DNA from: Thermoplasmata archaeon
GTDB taxonomy: Archaea; Thermoplasmatota; Thermoplasmata; Thermoplasmatales; Thermoplasmataceae
Direction: 5' to 3'
Length of the DNA: 7,282 nt
Assembly: GCA_021804185.1 (NCBI GenBank)
Contig: JAJZKL010000046.1
Span: 1 to 7,282, forward strand
A program made the translations under genes and the position numbers. Under the pieces are notes generated by a model, which saw nothing but the letters and a program-made list of their open reading frames with translations, was not told the origin of the DNA and ran no database searches. Shown piece after piece: positions 1-6,261 of the stretch. The first letter of the stretch is position 1. Each line of letters starts with the position of its first letter.

Positions 1-142
1 CTGTTCGATCCGAACTTTCCGAATCAACAATAATAAGTTCGTAAGGCTGAGATAGACCGGATACTGAATTCAGAAAATCCATTATATGACTTTCTTCGTT
101 TCTTACTGTTGAAACTATGGATATTCCAGTTCCGGACAGCAT
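1..142 (-). CDS. Glycosyltransferase family 2 (GT-A fold), N-terminal part only
   Basis: Only the first 47 codons lie in the window; the rest runs off the left edge. The N-terminus has the GT2 pattern: a first beta strand followed by an asparagine-glutamate pair (ISIVSTVRNEE, residues 7-17), then YELIIVDSESSDRT at 34-47, which matches the nucleotide-sugar-binding strand ending in the family's D-x-x-S-x-D-x-T motif. Enzymes of this family move a sugar from an NDP- or dolichol-linked donor to an acceptor, often for surface glycans or lipids; the substrate cannot be told from this part. The ATG at 142 follows a GAGG Shine-Dalgarno-like motif by 7 nt and lies 9 nt after the stop of the small zinc protein, so the two are probably co-transcribed. 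Family assignment is good; specific function is unknown. Confidence 0.75.
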   Translation of the reverse strand, partial: MLSGTGISIVSTVRNEESHIMDFLNSVSGLSQPYELIIVDSESSDRT

Positions 143-151
143 TGGCTATCC

Positions 152-343
152 TCAATCCCAGTCCATTCTTCTCAGTTCCCTTTCCTCTTTAGTACCTTTT
201 TTATATTCCTTATAATGTTCCTTGCAGAGATGCATTTTGTTCTTTATGTCAGCAGCAGGGAAGACTTTCTTGGCAAGATCTCCCGGAACCGTTTTGAAAC
301 TATCTTTTCCGCAGGATGGGACTTCACAAATTTTCTGAGGCAT
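152..343 (-). CDS. Small putative zinc-binding protein, 63 aa
   Basis: A complete 63-residue protein with potential metal ligands Cys6 and Cys11 (C-x4-C) near the N-terminus and Cys40 and His43 (C-x2-H) further on, followed by a very charged helix-like tail rich in Lys, Glu and Arg (residues 41-60). The spacing suggests one treble-clef or zinc-ribbon-like site. The start ATG at 343 is preceded by GGGAG at 7 nt spacing, which supports this start. I do not recognise a named family; it resembles short uncharacterised proteins I associate with Thermoplasmatales, but this is a memory-level impression. It sits 9 nt upstream of the glycosyltransferase gene on the same strand, so the two probably share a transcript. 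A nucleic-acid- or ribosome-binding role is possible for a small basic zinc protein, but nothing here proves it. Confidence 0.72.
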   Translation of the reverse strand: MPQKICEVPSCGKDSFKTVPGDLAKKVFPAADIKNKMHLCKEHYKEYKKGTKEERELRRMDWD

Positions 344-518
344 GCAGACACTCCCGGCAATTCTTGGTTTTCAGACCAGATTCACGATGGTGCTCTACTC
401 CATCAAAATGTAGCCTGATAAGCCTCCTTCAAATTGCCCTTATCTTTCTAGAGGCACAACAAGCATGAACCCTGAGTATGTAAATCTTTACCTGAAAAAC
501 AACTTCCCGATAAATACT

Positions 519-525
519 AAAAAAA
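519..525 (-). terminator. T-run terminator after rnpB
   Basis: On the minus strand a run of seven T lies about 16 nt past the 3' strand of the RNase P RNA P1 helix. Archaeal RNA polymerase stops at oligo-T tracts without needing a hairpin, so this is a likely 3' end for the rnpB primary transcript and would separate it from the zinc-protein gene downstream. No strong hairpin precedes it. Confidence 0.5.
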
Positions 526-540
526 TATGGGCGAAATTTT

Positions 541-840
541 TGAGAAATGCCTCCCGTAAGCCCCTTTCTGTTAACCTTTCGGCTGGCAACATTCAACTAT
601 TCGTCTTACCCGATCCTACCGGTGGCATCAACGGATCCGTTTAGACTTTCTCCATCCAGGAAGGGTTCCCATCAGTATCCGGGGAATGTCTCCAAACTGG
701 TTCATCCTTTTACCCGGTCTGTTTATTTCTCGTCCCTTTACCACTTTTCTCAAAGTACCGGCTTGCGACGGTTGGACTCCACCTGCGGAGAGGGGACTTT
801 CCTCACCTTTTAAGGCGTCAGTTGCCCGGAAGCTTTTCTC
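541..840 (-). ncRNA. rnpB: RNase P RNA (catalytic RNA for tRNA 5' maturation)
   Basis: About 300 nt on the minus strand with the conserved core of RNase P RNA, the ribozyme that removes 5' leaders from pre-tRNA. Conserved region I, GAGGAAAGTCC, is at 804-794. Region V, ACAGAAAGGGGCTTA, is at about 571-557, and a region IV match, AGTTGAATG, at 597-589. Regions I and V form helix P4: AAG-U-CCCC pairs with GGGGCTT, leaving the universally conserved bulged U. The ends form P1: GAGAAAAGCTTCC (840-828) pairs with GGAGGCATTTCTC (554-542) over 13 positions with one A-A mismatch and one G-T wobble; this sets the approximate mature ends. A TATA box lies 26 nt upstream of 840. Open reading frames crossing this region on either strand are spurious. 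Assignment is from motifs and pairing, not a covariance-model search. Confidence 0.94.
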
Positions 841-862
841 TGCCTGCCCTATCAAAAATATA

Positions 863-870
863 TATTTATA
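863..870 (-). promoter_or_regulatory. TATA box of rnpB
   Basis: The minus strand reads TATAAATA inside a longer A/T-rich stretch. Its centre is about 26 nt upstream of position 840, where the P1 helix of the RNase P RNA begins. That is the usual archaeal TATA-to-start distance, so transcription should start almost exactly at the mature 5' end. No clear BRE purine tract was identified. Confidence 0.7.
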
Positions 871-952
871 TCTTTCACGCAGTAAAGGGAAATTCACAAC
901 AATCAATAAAATACGATGTTTCGAGAGATTACACTGTGAAAATAGTACCACA

Positions 953-963
953 ATATTTTAATA
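953..963 (+). promoter_or_regulatory. TATA-like box of the surface-protein gene
   Basis: ATATTTTAATA is centred about 30 nt before the ATG at 988. Transcription starting about 25 nt downstream would give a leader of only a few nucleotides. This places the in-frame GTG at 964 upstream of the likely transcript start and so argues for the ATG at 988. Confidence 0.5.
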
Positions 964-987
964 GTGGAAATGCAAAATGGGGTAGAT

Positions 988-2799
988 ATGAATACAAAGC
1001 TAATAATTTCATTAGCAATGGTTATTCTTGTGGCAGGAAGCTCCCTGAGCCTTGCCGATTCGTCTTCTAGCAATACAGGCACATCGGTTCATACTCTTGG
1101 AAATTTTAGCTTTTCTGTAGCCGCAAATAATTCATTGCAGAATCTGACTTACAGCAGAGATGGAAACTCCTATATGTTTGCAAGCATGTTGTCAGTACAG
1201 GGCCAGAATATCAGTGGTGCAGTTAGTACTTCCGGTGTCTCTGGCAGCAGAATCTTCTCTACGGCAAATGCAACTCTGGAATCTGCCGGAAATTCCAATC
1301 TTCTTACAGTAATGACCACAGGAACCGGAAAAGAAGGAATGCAGATCAACATGAATGGAACTGTTTCAAAGATTTCATCTTCCTCAAATATTGAGCTCAA
1401 ATCCTTTGGGATGTTTTCATTCATGGACAATACATGGGCAGTATACAGAGTAAATAACTCCATGTTTGAGGGTTACTTCCTTACGGATGGGAGTGTTTCT
1501 GTGTCCGGCTCCAGACTGGCTGTTTCACCTTCCCCCACAATGCTTAAATTCGGTTCATTCAACAACGGGGTTCTGATTTCCGCATTCGTAGATCACCAGG
1601 GATTGAATGAAATCCTCCACAGAGTCCTGAAAAGAAACGATCATAGATTTACATACAACAAAACAACGGGGCTTGTAAATGGAACATACGTTGGCTTCAA
1701 TTTCAACAACACCACCGGCACTGTTAGTAACTTTACGGCAAATGCCCTTGGGAATCTCAGAATTTTCAATGAGATAAGTGCAACGGGTAACGGAACACTT
1801 GGCTCCTCCAGATACCTCCCGGTCTTCAGAGACGGAAATTTCAGCATCCTGGGCAGCCTTTTCCTCTATGCCAATTCAAGTTATCTGTTTGTGATGCATA
1901 ACAACCCCACACTTAATACCGGTGCACTTCTTAACAATGGAACAATGAAGTTTGCGCTGGCAGCAGGATTCAATGTTACTGAACTGCATCTTTTCGCAGG
2001 AGCTGAGACAACCCTGAATGCATCAACTGCAAGCTCAAACAACGGCATATTCATGAATGAAACTCTGAATCTCAATGAGAATGTGCAGGCATCCTCCAAC
2101 GCTTATCTTATTCATGGACATGGATTAAGGGGGTTCCTTTATGTTGGTGGGGCAAACTATTCATCATACAATAGCACAACACATGTCATTGAAGTACGTG
2201 CGAACAGCTCTTCTGTGGCACATATAACATTTGTGGCTCCTCCGGGGCTTCAGAAAATTTCTTCATCGGCGATTGCTCCTCTGGAATATGCAATTGAACA
2301 CGGAAAAATAGCAGCTGAACTCTCCATTGAGGACATGGGAAAGGGCGCGGTAAACTTCAGTACCTTCTTTAACAACTCACTTAGCATAAACGTAACATCA
2401 GCTGGCTCGGGAAAAGTGTCTCTGATAGTGAGTTCGACACAGCATCTCGGAAATAACATTGCAATATTTGTCAACAGCTCCTTCCTTTCATCAACTGGAA
2501 AGATATACGTTTATTTTGACGGGAAACTGGCAACTCAGTTGACAGGAGCTGGCAGTGCTCTGAACATAACCAGCAACGTAAAGGCCTACTACGCAGCTGT
2601 ACCTGAAAACGGAGGTTACCTGGTTATTGTCCATATACCACACTTCAGCACACATAACGTGACAATATCGTCAACACCCGAAGGTCTGGTATCCAACCTT
2701 CCAGGGGGAATGACCTATATTGACCTTGGAATAATAAGTGCTGTGGTAGTTGTTATAGTAGCTGGCACTGCAATTGTTTACACAAGAAGGAAGAAATAA
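988..2799 (+). CDS. Secreted, C-terminally anchored, sequon-rich surface protein of unknown family
   Basis: A 603-residue protein with the plan of an archaeal cell-surface protein. Residues 1-23 form a signal peptide (a Lys at position 4, a hydrophobic stretch LIISLAMVILVA, probable cleavage near SLA-D). The body is rich in Ser, Thr, Asn and Gly, contains no cysteine, and has about 28 N-x-S/T sequons, so it could be heavily N-glycosylated. Residues about 577-598 are one hydrophobic span followed by TRRKK, which would leave the body outside and a short basic tail in the cytoplasm. I recognise no catalytic motif or named domain. A role in the cell envelope, as an S-layer-like or adhesive protein, is inference. 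An in-frame GTG at 964 would extend it by 8 residues, but the signal peptide fits ATG 988, with GGGGT just upstream. It converges with gins51, with 9 nt between stops. Confidence 0.85.
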   Translation: MNTKLIISLAMVILVAGSSLSLADSSSSNTGTSVHTLGNFSFSVAANNSLQNLTYSRDGNSYMFASMLSVQGQNISGAVSTSGVSGSRIFSTANATLESAGNSNLLTVMTTGTGKEGMQINMNGTVSKISSSSNIELKSFGMFSFMDNTWAVYRVNNSMFEGYFLTDGSVSVSGSRLAVSPSPTMLKFGSFNNGVLISAFVDHQGLNEILHRVLKRNDHRFTYNKTTGLVNGTYVGFNFNNTTGTVSNFTANALGNLRIFNEISATGNGTLGSSRYLPVFRDGNFSILGSLFLYANSSYLFVMHNNPTLNTGALLNNGTMKFALAAGFNVTELHLFAGAETTLNASTASSNNGIFMNETLNLNENVQASSNAYLIHGHGLRGFLYVGGANYSSYNSTTHVIEVRANSSSVAHITFVAPPGLQKISSSAIAPLEYAIEHGKIAAELSIEDMGKGAVNFSTFFNNSLSINVTSAGSGKVSLIVSSTQHLGNNIAIFVNSSFLSSTGKIYVYFDGKLATQLTGAGSALNITSNVKAYYAAVPENGGYLVIVHIPHFSTHNVTISSTPEGLVSNLPGGMTYIDLGIISAVVVVIVAGTAIVYTRRKK

Positions 2800-2808
2800 A
2801 TCTTTCCT

Positions 2809-3474
2809 TCAAATTATTACTTTTTCTCCAGCCCCTCTTTTTATAAGCAAATCAGCAAATGATGAAGGCAGATAGACAAGATCCTGATCATGTAGAAAGT
2901 AATCCCTGTCCGGCTGTGCTATTGGTGGCTGATCCCCTTTTATCAAAACAAGAACATACTCGACAGGTGCTTTCTCCTCAGAAGGTTTTTGTGTATTCTT
3001 ATCTTCCGCCTCGGTTTCATTTCTTAATTCCGGAGTATTCTGCTCTTGCTCATTTTCCTTAATTGGAAGTATTGGCTCTTCCTTCTTTTCTCTCTGCAGG
3101 AGGACCTTATACTGATCCTGAATCTGATTGTGAAGTACAACTATAAAATCCTTCTCTTCCGGGGTAAGAGATGACATCAGTTCTGAGTCTAGATCATATA
3201 CGGAGAGAGAAGCAATTTTTTCAAAACGGCGCTGAAAAAGGGCCTTGAAATCACGTTCAATTTCATCCATCCTTTCCTTTATCCGGATATATGAACTGAT
3301 ATCTCTGTCCTTGAGATGCTTCTCCGATTCCTGCATTAATGTTTCAAGGGCAGAGACGATGTTTCTATAGAAGGTGGGCTCCATCTTCCTGATCTTTTTT
3401 GTCCTGGCCTCAGCCCTGAGGAATGATCTTAGTTCCTCTGATACCTTATCGATCTGAGTTGGGCTGAGATTCAT
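2809..3474 (-). CDS. gins51: Archaeal GINS complex subunit, Gins51 type
   Basis: A 221-residue GINS subunit. GINS binds MCM and GAN/Cdc45 in the replicative helicase and links it to primase and polymerase. Residues 1-130 are the helical A domain (FYRNIVSAL at 36-44 and RRFEKI at 82-87 fit the family). Residues 131-170 are a charged linker rich in Glu, Gln, Asn and Lys. Residues 171-221 are the small beta B domain ending LLIKRGAGEKVII. The A-then-B order is Gins51 (Sld5/Psf1 class) rather than Gins23. Thermoplasma acidophilum GINS is described as built from Gins51 alone, so this may act as a homotetramer. An ATG at 3489 would add five residues, but a TATA box 25 nt before 3474 indicates a leaderless mRNA starting at the internal ATG. 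It lies downstream of the hydrolase gene. An inverted 126-bp copy of residues 148-188 appears at the window's right end. Confidence 0.9.
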   Translation of the reverse strand: MNLSPTQIDKVSEELRSFLRAEARTKKIRKMEPTFYRNIVSALETLMQESEKHLKDRDISSYIRIKERMDEIERDFKALFQRRFEKIASLSVYDLDSELMSSLTPEEKDFIVVLHNQIQDQYKVLLQREKKEEPILPIKENEQEQNTPELRNETEAEDKNTQKPSEEKAPVEYVLVLIKGDQPPIAQPDRDYFLHDQDLVYLPSSFADLLIKRGAGEKVII

Positions 3475-3494
3475 GCCTTTAGATAACATGTGAA

Positions 3495-3503
3495 TATATT
3501 TAA
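3495..3503 (-). promoter_or_regulatory. TATA box of gins51
   Basis: The minus strand reads TTAAATATA, centred 25 nt upstream of the ATG at 3474 and only 10 nt upstream of the ATG at 3489. The spacing fits a leaderless transcript beginning at 3474. It lies in the 38-nt gap after the hydrolase stop, so gins51 can be transcribed independently of the hydrolase. Confidence 0.6.
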
Positions 3504-3527
3504 TTCTGGCTCAGGACCCATCACTTT

Positions 3528-4373
3528 TCATATAATCCCTGCAAAATGGTCCTCTCCATAGACAGAAATTGGTGTATCCCTGAAGACGTTTGAAAATAAC
3601 TCATCCCAGTTATCCATATTTTCCCTGATGTAAATGGCCCTCTTTGGGACGGAGTCAGGAGGAATTACCTTCCATGAATCTGGATCATCCACATAGTCAG
3701 TTTCCAGAAACATTCTTCGCCTGCTTCTGCTGATATCCCTGGTGTTCCGTCGTGTGGCCAGAACCGATAATGTTAGAGAATTTTTAAAATATACATCTGG
3801 GGGAAGTGCATGATGCTTGACAACTTTAACAGGGTCAAGGCCCACAGATATTGCAGTTCTTTCCAGGCTGCTGTAAGATTCTGCAGCCAGATCTTCAGTA
3901 TGCAGGATTGCTGGGACTCCTTTTGCCCGGCAGATACTGAATGCATCTGCAAGAATGGCATTGAAGCCATCTGACCTGTCTGGTGAATATTCAAAATGGG
4001 GCCTTCCGATCTCGCCGATAGCATCCGCCTTTTTTTCTTCGATGTATTTCTCAGCAAGATAAAGGCCTGCCCTCATTGATTCAAAGCCATCCATAGAATT
4101 CCTCTCAAAATGAAAGTAATCAAGAGGATAAGGTCCCAGTGTTACCAGAACTGGAATTTTAAATTCAGCCCTGACCATATCGGCGATTTTTAAAGTTCGG
4201 CCATATATTTCGCTGTAATAGTGTGCAGAAGAAACACCATAATCTGGAAGATTTACAAGATTGACTGCGTTGCCTCCAAGCCTTGTGAATCTCCTTACAG
4301 CCTCAAGGAGCCTGCCCCCATGCCTCAAATGGAGATGGTTATCCATGATTATGAACCCGCCAAAATTTTTCAT
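3528..4373 (-). CDS. TatD-like metal-dependent hydrolase (archaeal COG1831 type)
   Basis: A 281-residue TIM-barrel amidohydrolase-superfamily protein of the archaeal TatD-related group. Visible metal-site residues are the HxH pair in DNHLHL (His13, His15), Glu121 in GEIGRPHF, His158 in LHTED, His187/His188 in VKHHA and Asp226 in ETDYVDD. The strand VLVTLGPYP (75-83) is also typical of this group. Relatives are metal-dependent hydrolases; bacterial TatD is a DNase, but the substrate of the archaeal COG1831 group is not established, so none is claimed. The start at 4373 is preferred over Met10 because residues 7-12 form the first barrel strand leading into the HxH motif; AGGAG lies just before it, at unusually short 2-nt spacing. 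All ligand positions appear intact. gins51 follows on the same strand after 38 nt, and psmA diverges upstream. Confidence 0.87.
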   Translation of the reverse strand: MKNFGGFIIMDNHLHLRHGGRLLEAVRRFTRLGGNAVNLVNLPDYGVSSAHYYSEIYGRTLKIADMVRAEFKIPVLVTLGPYPLDYFHFERNSMDGFESMRAGLYLAEKYIEEKKADAIGEIGRPHFEYSPDRSDGFNAILADAFSICRAKGVPAILHTEDLAAESYSSLERTAISVGLDPVKVVKHHALPPDVYFKNSLTLSVLATRRNTRDISRSRRRMFLETDYVDDPDSWKVIPPDSVPKRAIYIRENMDNWDELFSNVFRDTPISVYGEDHFAGII

Positions 4374-4415
4374 AACTCCTGAATTATGAACGAAATCATC
4401 CCTATACAGTTTCGC

Positions 4416-4423
4416 TTTTAAAA
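4416..4423 (-). promoter_or_regulatory. Possible TATA box of the hydrolase gene
   Basis: TTTTAAAA lies about 46 nt upstream of the hydrolase ATG, giving a predicted leader of about 20 nt that would include the AGGAG before the start. A second candidate, CTATATTTG, sits slightly farther upstream near 4429-4437. The choice between them is uncertain. The 162-nt region between the hydrolase and psmA therefore carries two divergent promoters and no gene that I can see. Confidence 0.35.
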
Positions 4424-4493
4424 CACCAAATATAGGGCCACCCAGTATAATACCACCCTCTAAACTATTATAGAAGCACCGCTTGAGAAAAGG

Positions 4494-4502
4494 TTTATAA
4501 TA
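4494..4502 (+). promoter_or_regulatory. TATA box of psmA
   Basis: TTTATAATA is centred about 25 nt upstream of position 4523. The predicted transcript would begin at or near the AAGGTGA Shine-Dalgarno (4523-4529), which is 6 nt before the psmA ATG, so the leader is very short but still carries a ribosome binding site. Confidence 0.6.
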
Positions 4503-4535
4503 CGTTTAGACTATGGAAGCCCAAGGTGAATATAT

Positions 4536-5240
4536 ATGCAACAAGGCCAGATGGCTTATGATAGAGCAATCACAGTATTTTCCCCGGATGGTAGACTGTT
4601 TCAGGTAGAATATGCAAGAGAAGCTGTTAAAAAGGGATCCACCGCTCTCGGAATCAAATTCAAGAACGGAGTGGCACTGATCTCAGACAAGAAAGTGAGG
4701 AGCCGGCTGGTTGAACAGAACTCAATGGAAAAAATCCAGCTCATTGATGATTATGTTGCAACAGTGACATCCGGACTTGTAGCCGATGCCAGGGTTCTTG
4801 TTGATTACAGCCGTGTAGCTGCACAGCAGGAAAAGATTACTTACGGCTCACTTGTAAATATTGAAAACCTTGTGAAAAGGTCTGCAGATCAGATGCAGCA
4901 GTATACACAGTACGGTGGTGTTAGACCTTATGGTGTTTCAATGATCTTTGCAGGAGTTGACAGCATAGGCCCAAGACTCTTTGACTGTGATCCCGCAGGA
5001 ACAATCAACGAATACAAGGCAGTCGCAATTGGAGCCCTGAGGGACCAGGTTACTGCATTCCTTGAGAAAGAATATAACGAAGGCATCAGCGAAACAGAAG
5101 CTGTTAAGATGGCAATTAATTCCCTGAAGTCAGCAAGTGAGGAAAACGGTGAATTCAGGAGCCCCGAAGTTGCCACTATAGTTGAAGGCAGCAAATTCAG
5201 GCTCTATTCCAAGGAAGAAGTAGAGAAACTTTCCAAATAA
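4536..5240 (+). CDS. psmA: 20S proteasome alpha subunit
   Basis: A 234-residue alpha-type subunit of the archaeal 20S proteasome. Seven copies form each outer ring, gate substrate entry and dock the unfolding ATPase. The first 12 residues are the flexible gate, with the Y8-D9-R10 motif intact; the H0-helix region [13 protein letters not shown] (15-27) is standard. Lys66, Gly80 and Leu81 are present; in the Thermoplasma acidophilum enzyme these line the inter-subunit pocket that accepts the ATPase C-terminal HbYX motif. There is no propeptide or catalytic N-terminal Thr, as expected for alpha. The length matches the family, and the N-terminal half is very close to the T. acidophilum protein as I recall it, the main pointer to Thermoplasmatales. 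The start is fixed by AAGGTGA 6 nt upstream. It heads the psmA-SDO1-rrp4-rrp41 string; SDO1 follows after 101 nt with its own TATA box. Confidence 0.98.
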   Translation: MQQGQMAYDRAITVFSPDGRLFQVEYAREAVKKGSTALGIKFKNGVALISDKKVRSRLVEQNSMEKIQLIDDYVATVTSGLVADARVLVDYSRVAAQQEKITYGSLVNIENLVKRSADQMQQYTQYGGVRPYGVSMIFAGVDSIGPRLFDCDPAGTINEYKAVAIGALRDQVTAFLEKEYNEGISETEAVKMAINSLKSASEENGEFRSPEVATIVEGSKFRLYSKEEVEKLSK

Positions 5241-5244
5241 CCCT

Positions 5245-5250
5245 ATTTTT
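5245..5250 (+). terminator. Weak T-run downstream of psmA
   Basis: ATTTTT lies a few bases after the psmA stop and before the SDO1 promoter. It is a plausible oligo-T stop for some psmA transcripts, but it is short and unsupported by other signals. Confidence 0.3.
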
Positions 5251-5312
5251 ATCTTACAGAAATTAATGTTTTGCTTCGTAATCCCAGACTTCCAGATCAA
5301 ACATTTTTATAA

Positions 5313-5321
5313 TTTTAAATA
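5313..5321 (+). promoter_or_regulatory. TATA box of the SDO1 gene
   Basis: TTTTAAATA is centred 25 nt upstream of the ATG at 5342, the spacing expected when the transcript starts on the A of the start codon. No Shine-Dalgarno is seen before this ATG, which agrees with leaderless translation. An ATG at 5332 is out of frame. Confidence 0.65.
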
Positions 5322-5341
5322 CTCCATAATTATGACCTTTT

Positions 5342-6037
5342 ATGGTTCAGCTTGAAGATGCCATTGTGGCTAAGCTTGAATCACATGGCCATCGTTTCGA
5401 GATACTCGTAGACCCGGAGGCAACCGATCATATAAGGGAGGGAAAAATTGATCTAAGTGCCGATTTAGCCCTTGATGAGATTTATAAAGATGCCAAGAAG
5501 GGGGAGAAAGCTGGAGAGGAATCCCTTAAGGAAGTATTCAAAACCACAGATGTATCTCAGATCGCCATAGAGATTGTACGCAAAGGTCAGATACAGTTAA
5601 CCACAGAACAGCGCCATAAGATGCTTGAGAGAAAGAAGAAACAGATTATAGAGATTATTGCTAGAGAATCCATAAATCCTCAAACCAATGCGCCACATCC
5701 TCCTGCAAGGATCGCCCAGGCCATGGAGGATGCAAAGATACATATTGACCCCTTTAAATCGGCAGGAGATCAGATCCAGCCTGTTCTCAAGGCAATCAAG
5801 CCAATTCTTCCCATAAGGTTTGAAAGAACCAAGCTGGCTGTAAAACTTACAGGAGATGCCTATGGAAAGGTATACGGAGACATAGTTCGCATGGGGTACC
5901 TAGTTAGGGAAGAGTGGAGTAAGGACGGAGCCTGGATAGGACTGCTTGAGGTACCTTCTGGGCTTACAGGAGAAATTATGAGCTCCCTGGGTAGAAAAGG
6001 CAAAGATGACATTGAAATCCGGTTAGTGAAGCAGTGA
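5342..6037 (+). CDS. Ribosome maturation protein SDO1 (SBDS homologue)
   Basis: A 231-residue archaeal SBDS/SDO1 protein. In eukaryotes SBDS works with the GTPase EFL1 to release eIF6 from the 60S subunit; in archaea it binds the large ribosomal subunit and has been linked to the exosome by conserved gene order. The N-terminal FYSH domain spans about residues 1-85 (EILVDPEATDHIREG; DVSQIAIEIVRKGQIQLT). A helical middle domain covers about 86-160 (RHKMLERKKKQIIEIIAR; NPQTNAPHPPARI, a hallmark segment). A ferredoxin-like C-terminal domain covers about 161-231 and ends IEIRLVKQ. Length is normal and no key part is missing. The gene has its own TATA box and no Shine-Dalgarno, so it is probably read as a leaderless mRNA. 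It lies between psmA and rrp4, the usual archaeal position. Confidence 0.97.
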   Translation: MVQLEDAIVAKLESHGHRFEILVDPEATDHIREGKIDLSADLALDEIYKDAKKGEKAGEESLKEVFKTTDVSQIAIEIVRKGQIQLTTEQRHKMLERKKKQIIEIIARESINPQTNAPHPPARIAQAMEDAKIHIDPFKSAGDQIQPVLKAIKPILPIRFERTKLAVKLTGDAYGKVYGDIVRMGYLVREEWSKDGAWIGLLEVPSGLTGEIMSSLGRKGKDDIEIRLVKQ

Positions 6038-6124
6038 TTTCATGGATCTCATAAAACAATTTTAGTTCTGTATTTCTCTTAGAGCAATCAATAATAAGAC
6101 AAAATGACATGTAGTAGAAGCAAT

Positions 6125-6133
6125 AATAAATAT
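6125..6133 (+). promoter_or_regulatory. Candidate TATA box of the rrp4-rrp41 unit
   Basis: ATAAATATT is the best TATA-like sequence in the 224-nt gap between SDO1 and rrp4. Transcription from it would start near 6153-6155 and give an rrp4 leader of about 107 nt, much longer than those predicted for neighbouring genes. A promoter nearer the ATG is not obvious. Confidence 0.45.
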
Positions 6134-6193
6134 TCCCGGAAGATAAAGTGAATATCCAGTGAGGGAATTCCCGGTGAGAGGGACGGATTGATC

Positions 6194-6248
6194 TGGCTTT
6201 TCTCCTCATATTGAGGAAAAATGCCATGCTGGTTTCCCATCGGGAGGC
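6194..6248 (+). promoter_or_regulatory. Two adjacent hairpins in the rrp4 leader
   Basis: Two stem-loops lie just before the rrp4 ribosome binding site. The first (6194-6226) pairs TGGC-TTTT-TCCTCA with TGAGGA-AAAA-GCCA: 14 base pairs, two single-base bulges and a three-base loop. The second (6232-6248) pairs GTTTCCC with GGGAGGC, including two G-T wobbles, around the loop ATC. The Shine-Dalgarno GGTGA (6252-6256) begins 4 nt after the second stem. The folds are hand-derived. They could be an RNA control element for the exosome genes or a small RNA, but no known riboswitch or C/D-box motif was recognised. Part of this region recurs in inverted form at the window's end. Confidence 0.4.
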
Positions 6249-6261
6249 AATCGGTGAACAT

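Noticed and set aside
547..951. Open reading frames of 88-107 codons on both strands
   Set aside because: They lie across the RNase P RNA and its promoter, have no recognisable protein features, and the RNA structure explains the sequence.
964..987. GTG start extending the surface protein by eight residues
   Set aside because: The added residues spoil the signal-peptide N-terminus, and the TATA box at 953-963 abuts the GTG, so it would not be in the transcript.
6163..6172. GGGAATTCCC palindrome as an operator
   Set aside because: It is a single perfect 10-base palindrome without a second copy or a clear promoter relation; a chance occurrence is likely.
6211..6261. TTG start extending Rrp4 by 17 residues
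   Set aside because: The added residues do not resemble Rrp4 N-termini, the region forms leader hairpins, and GGTGA supports ATG 6262.
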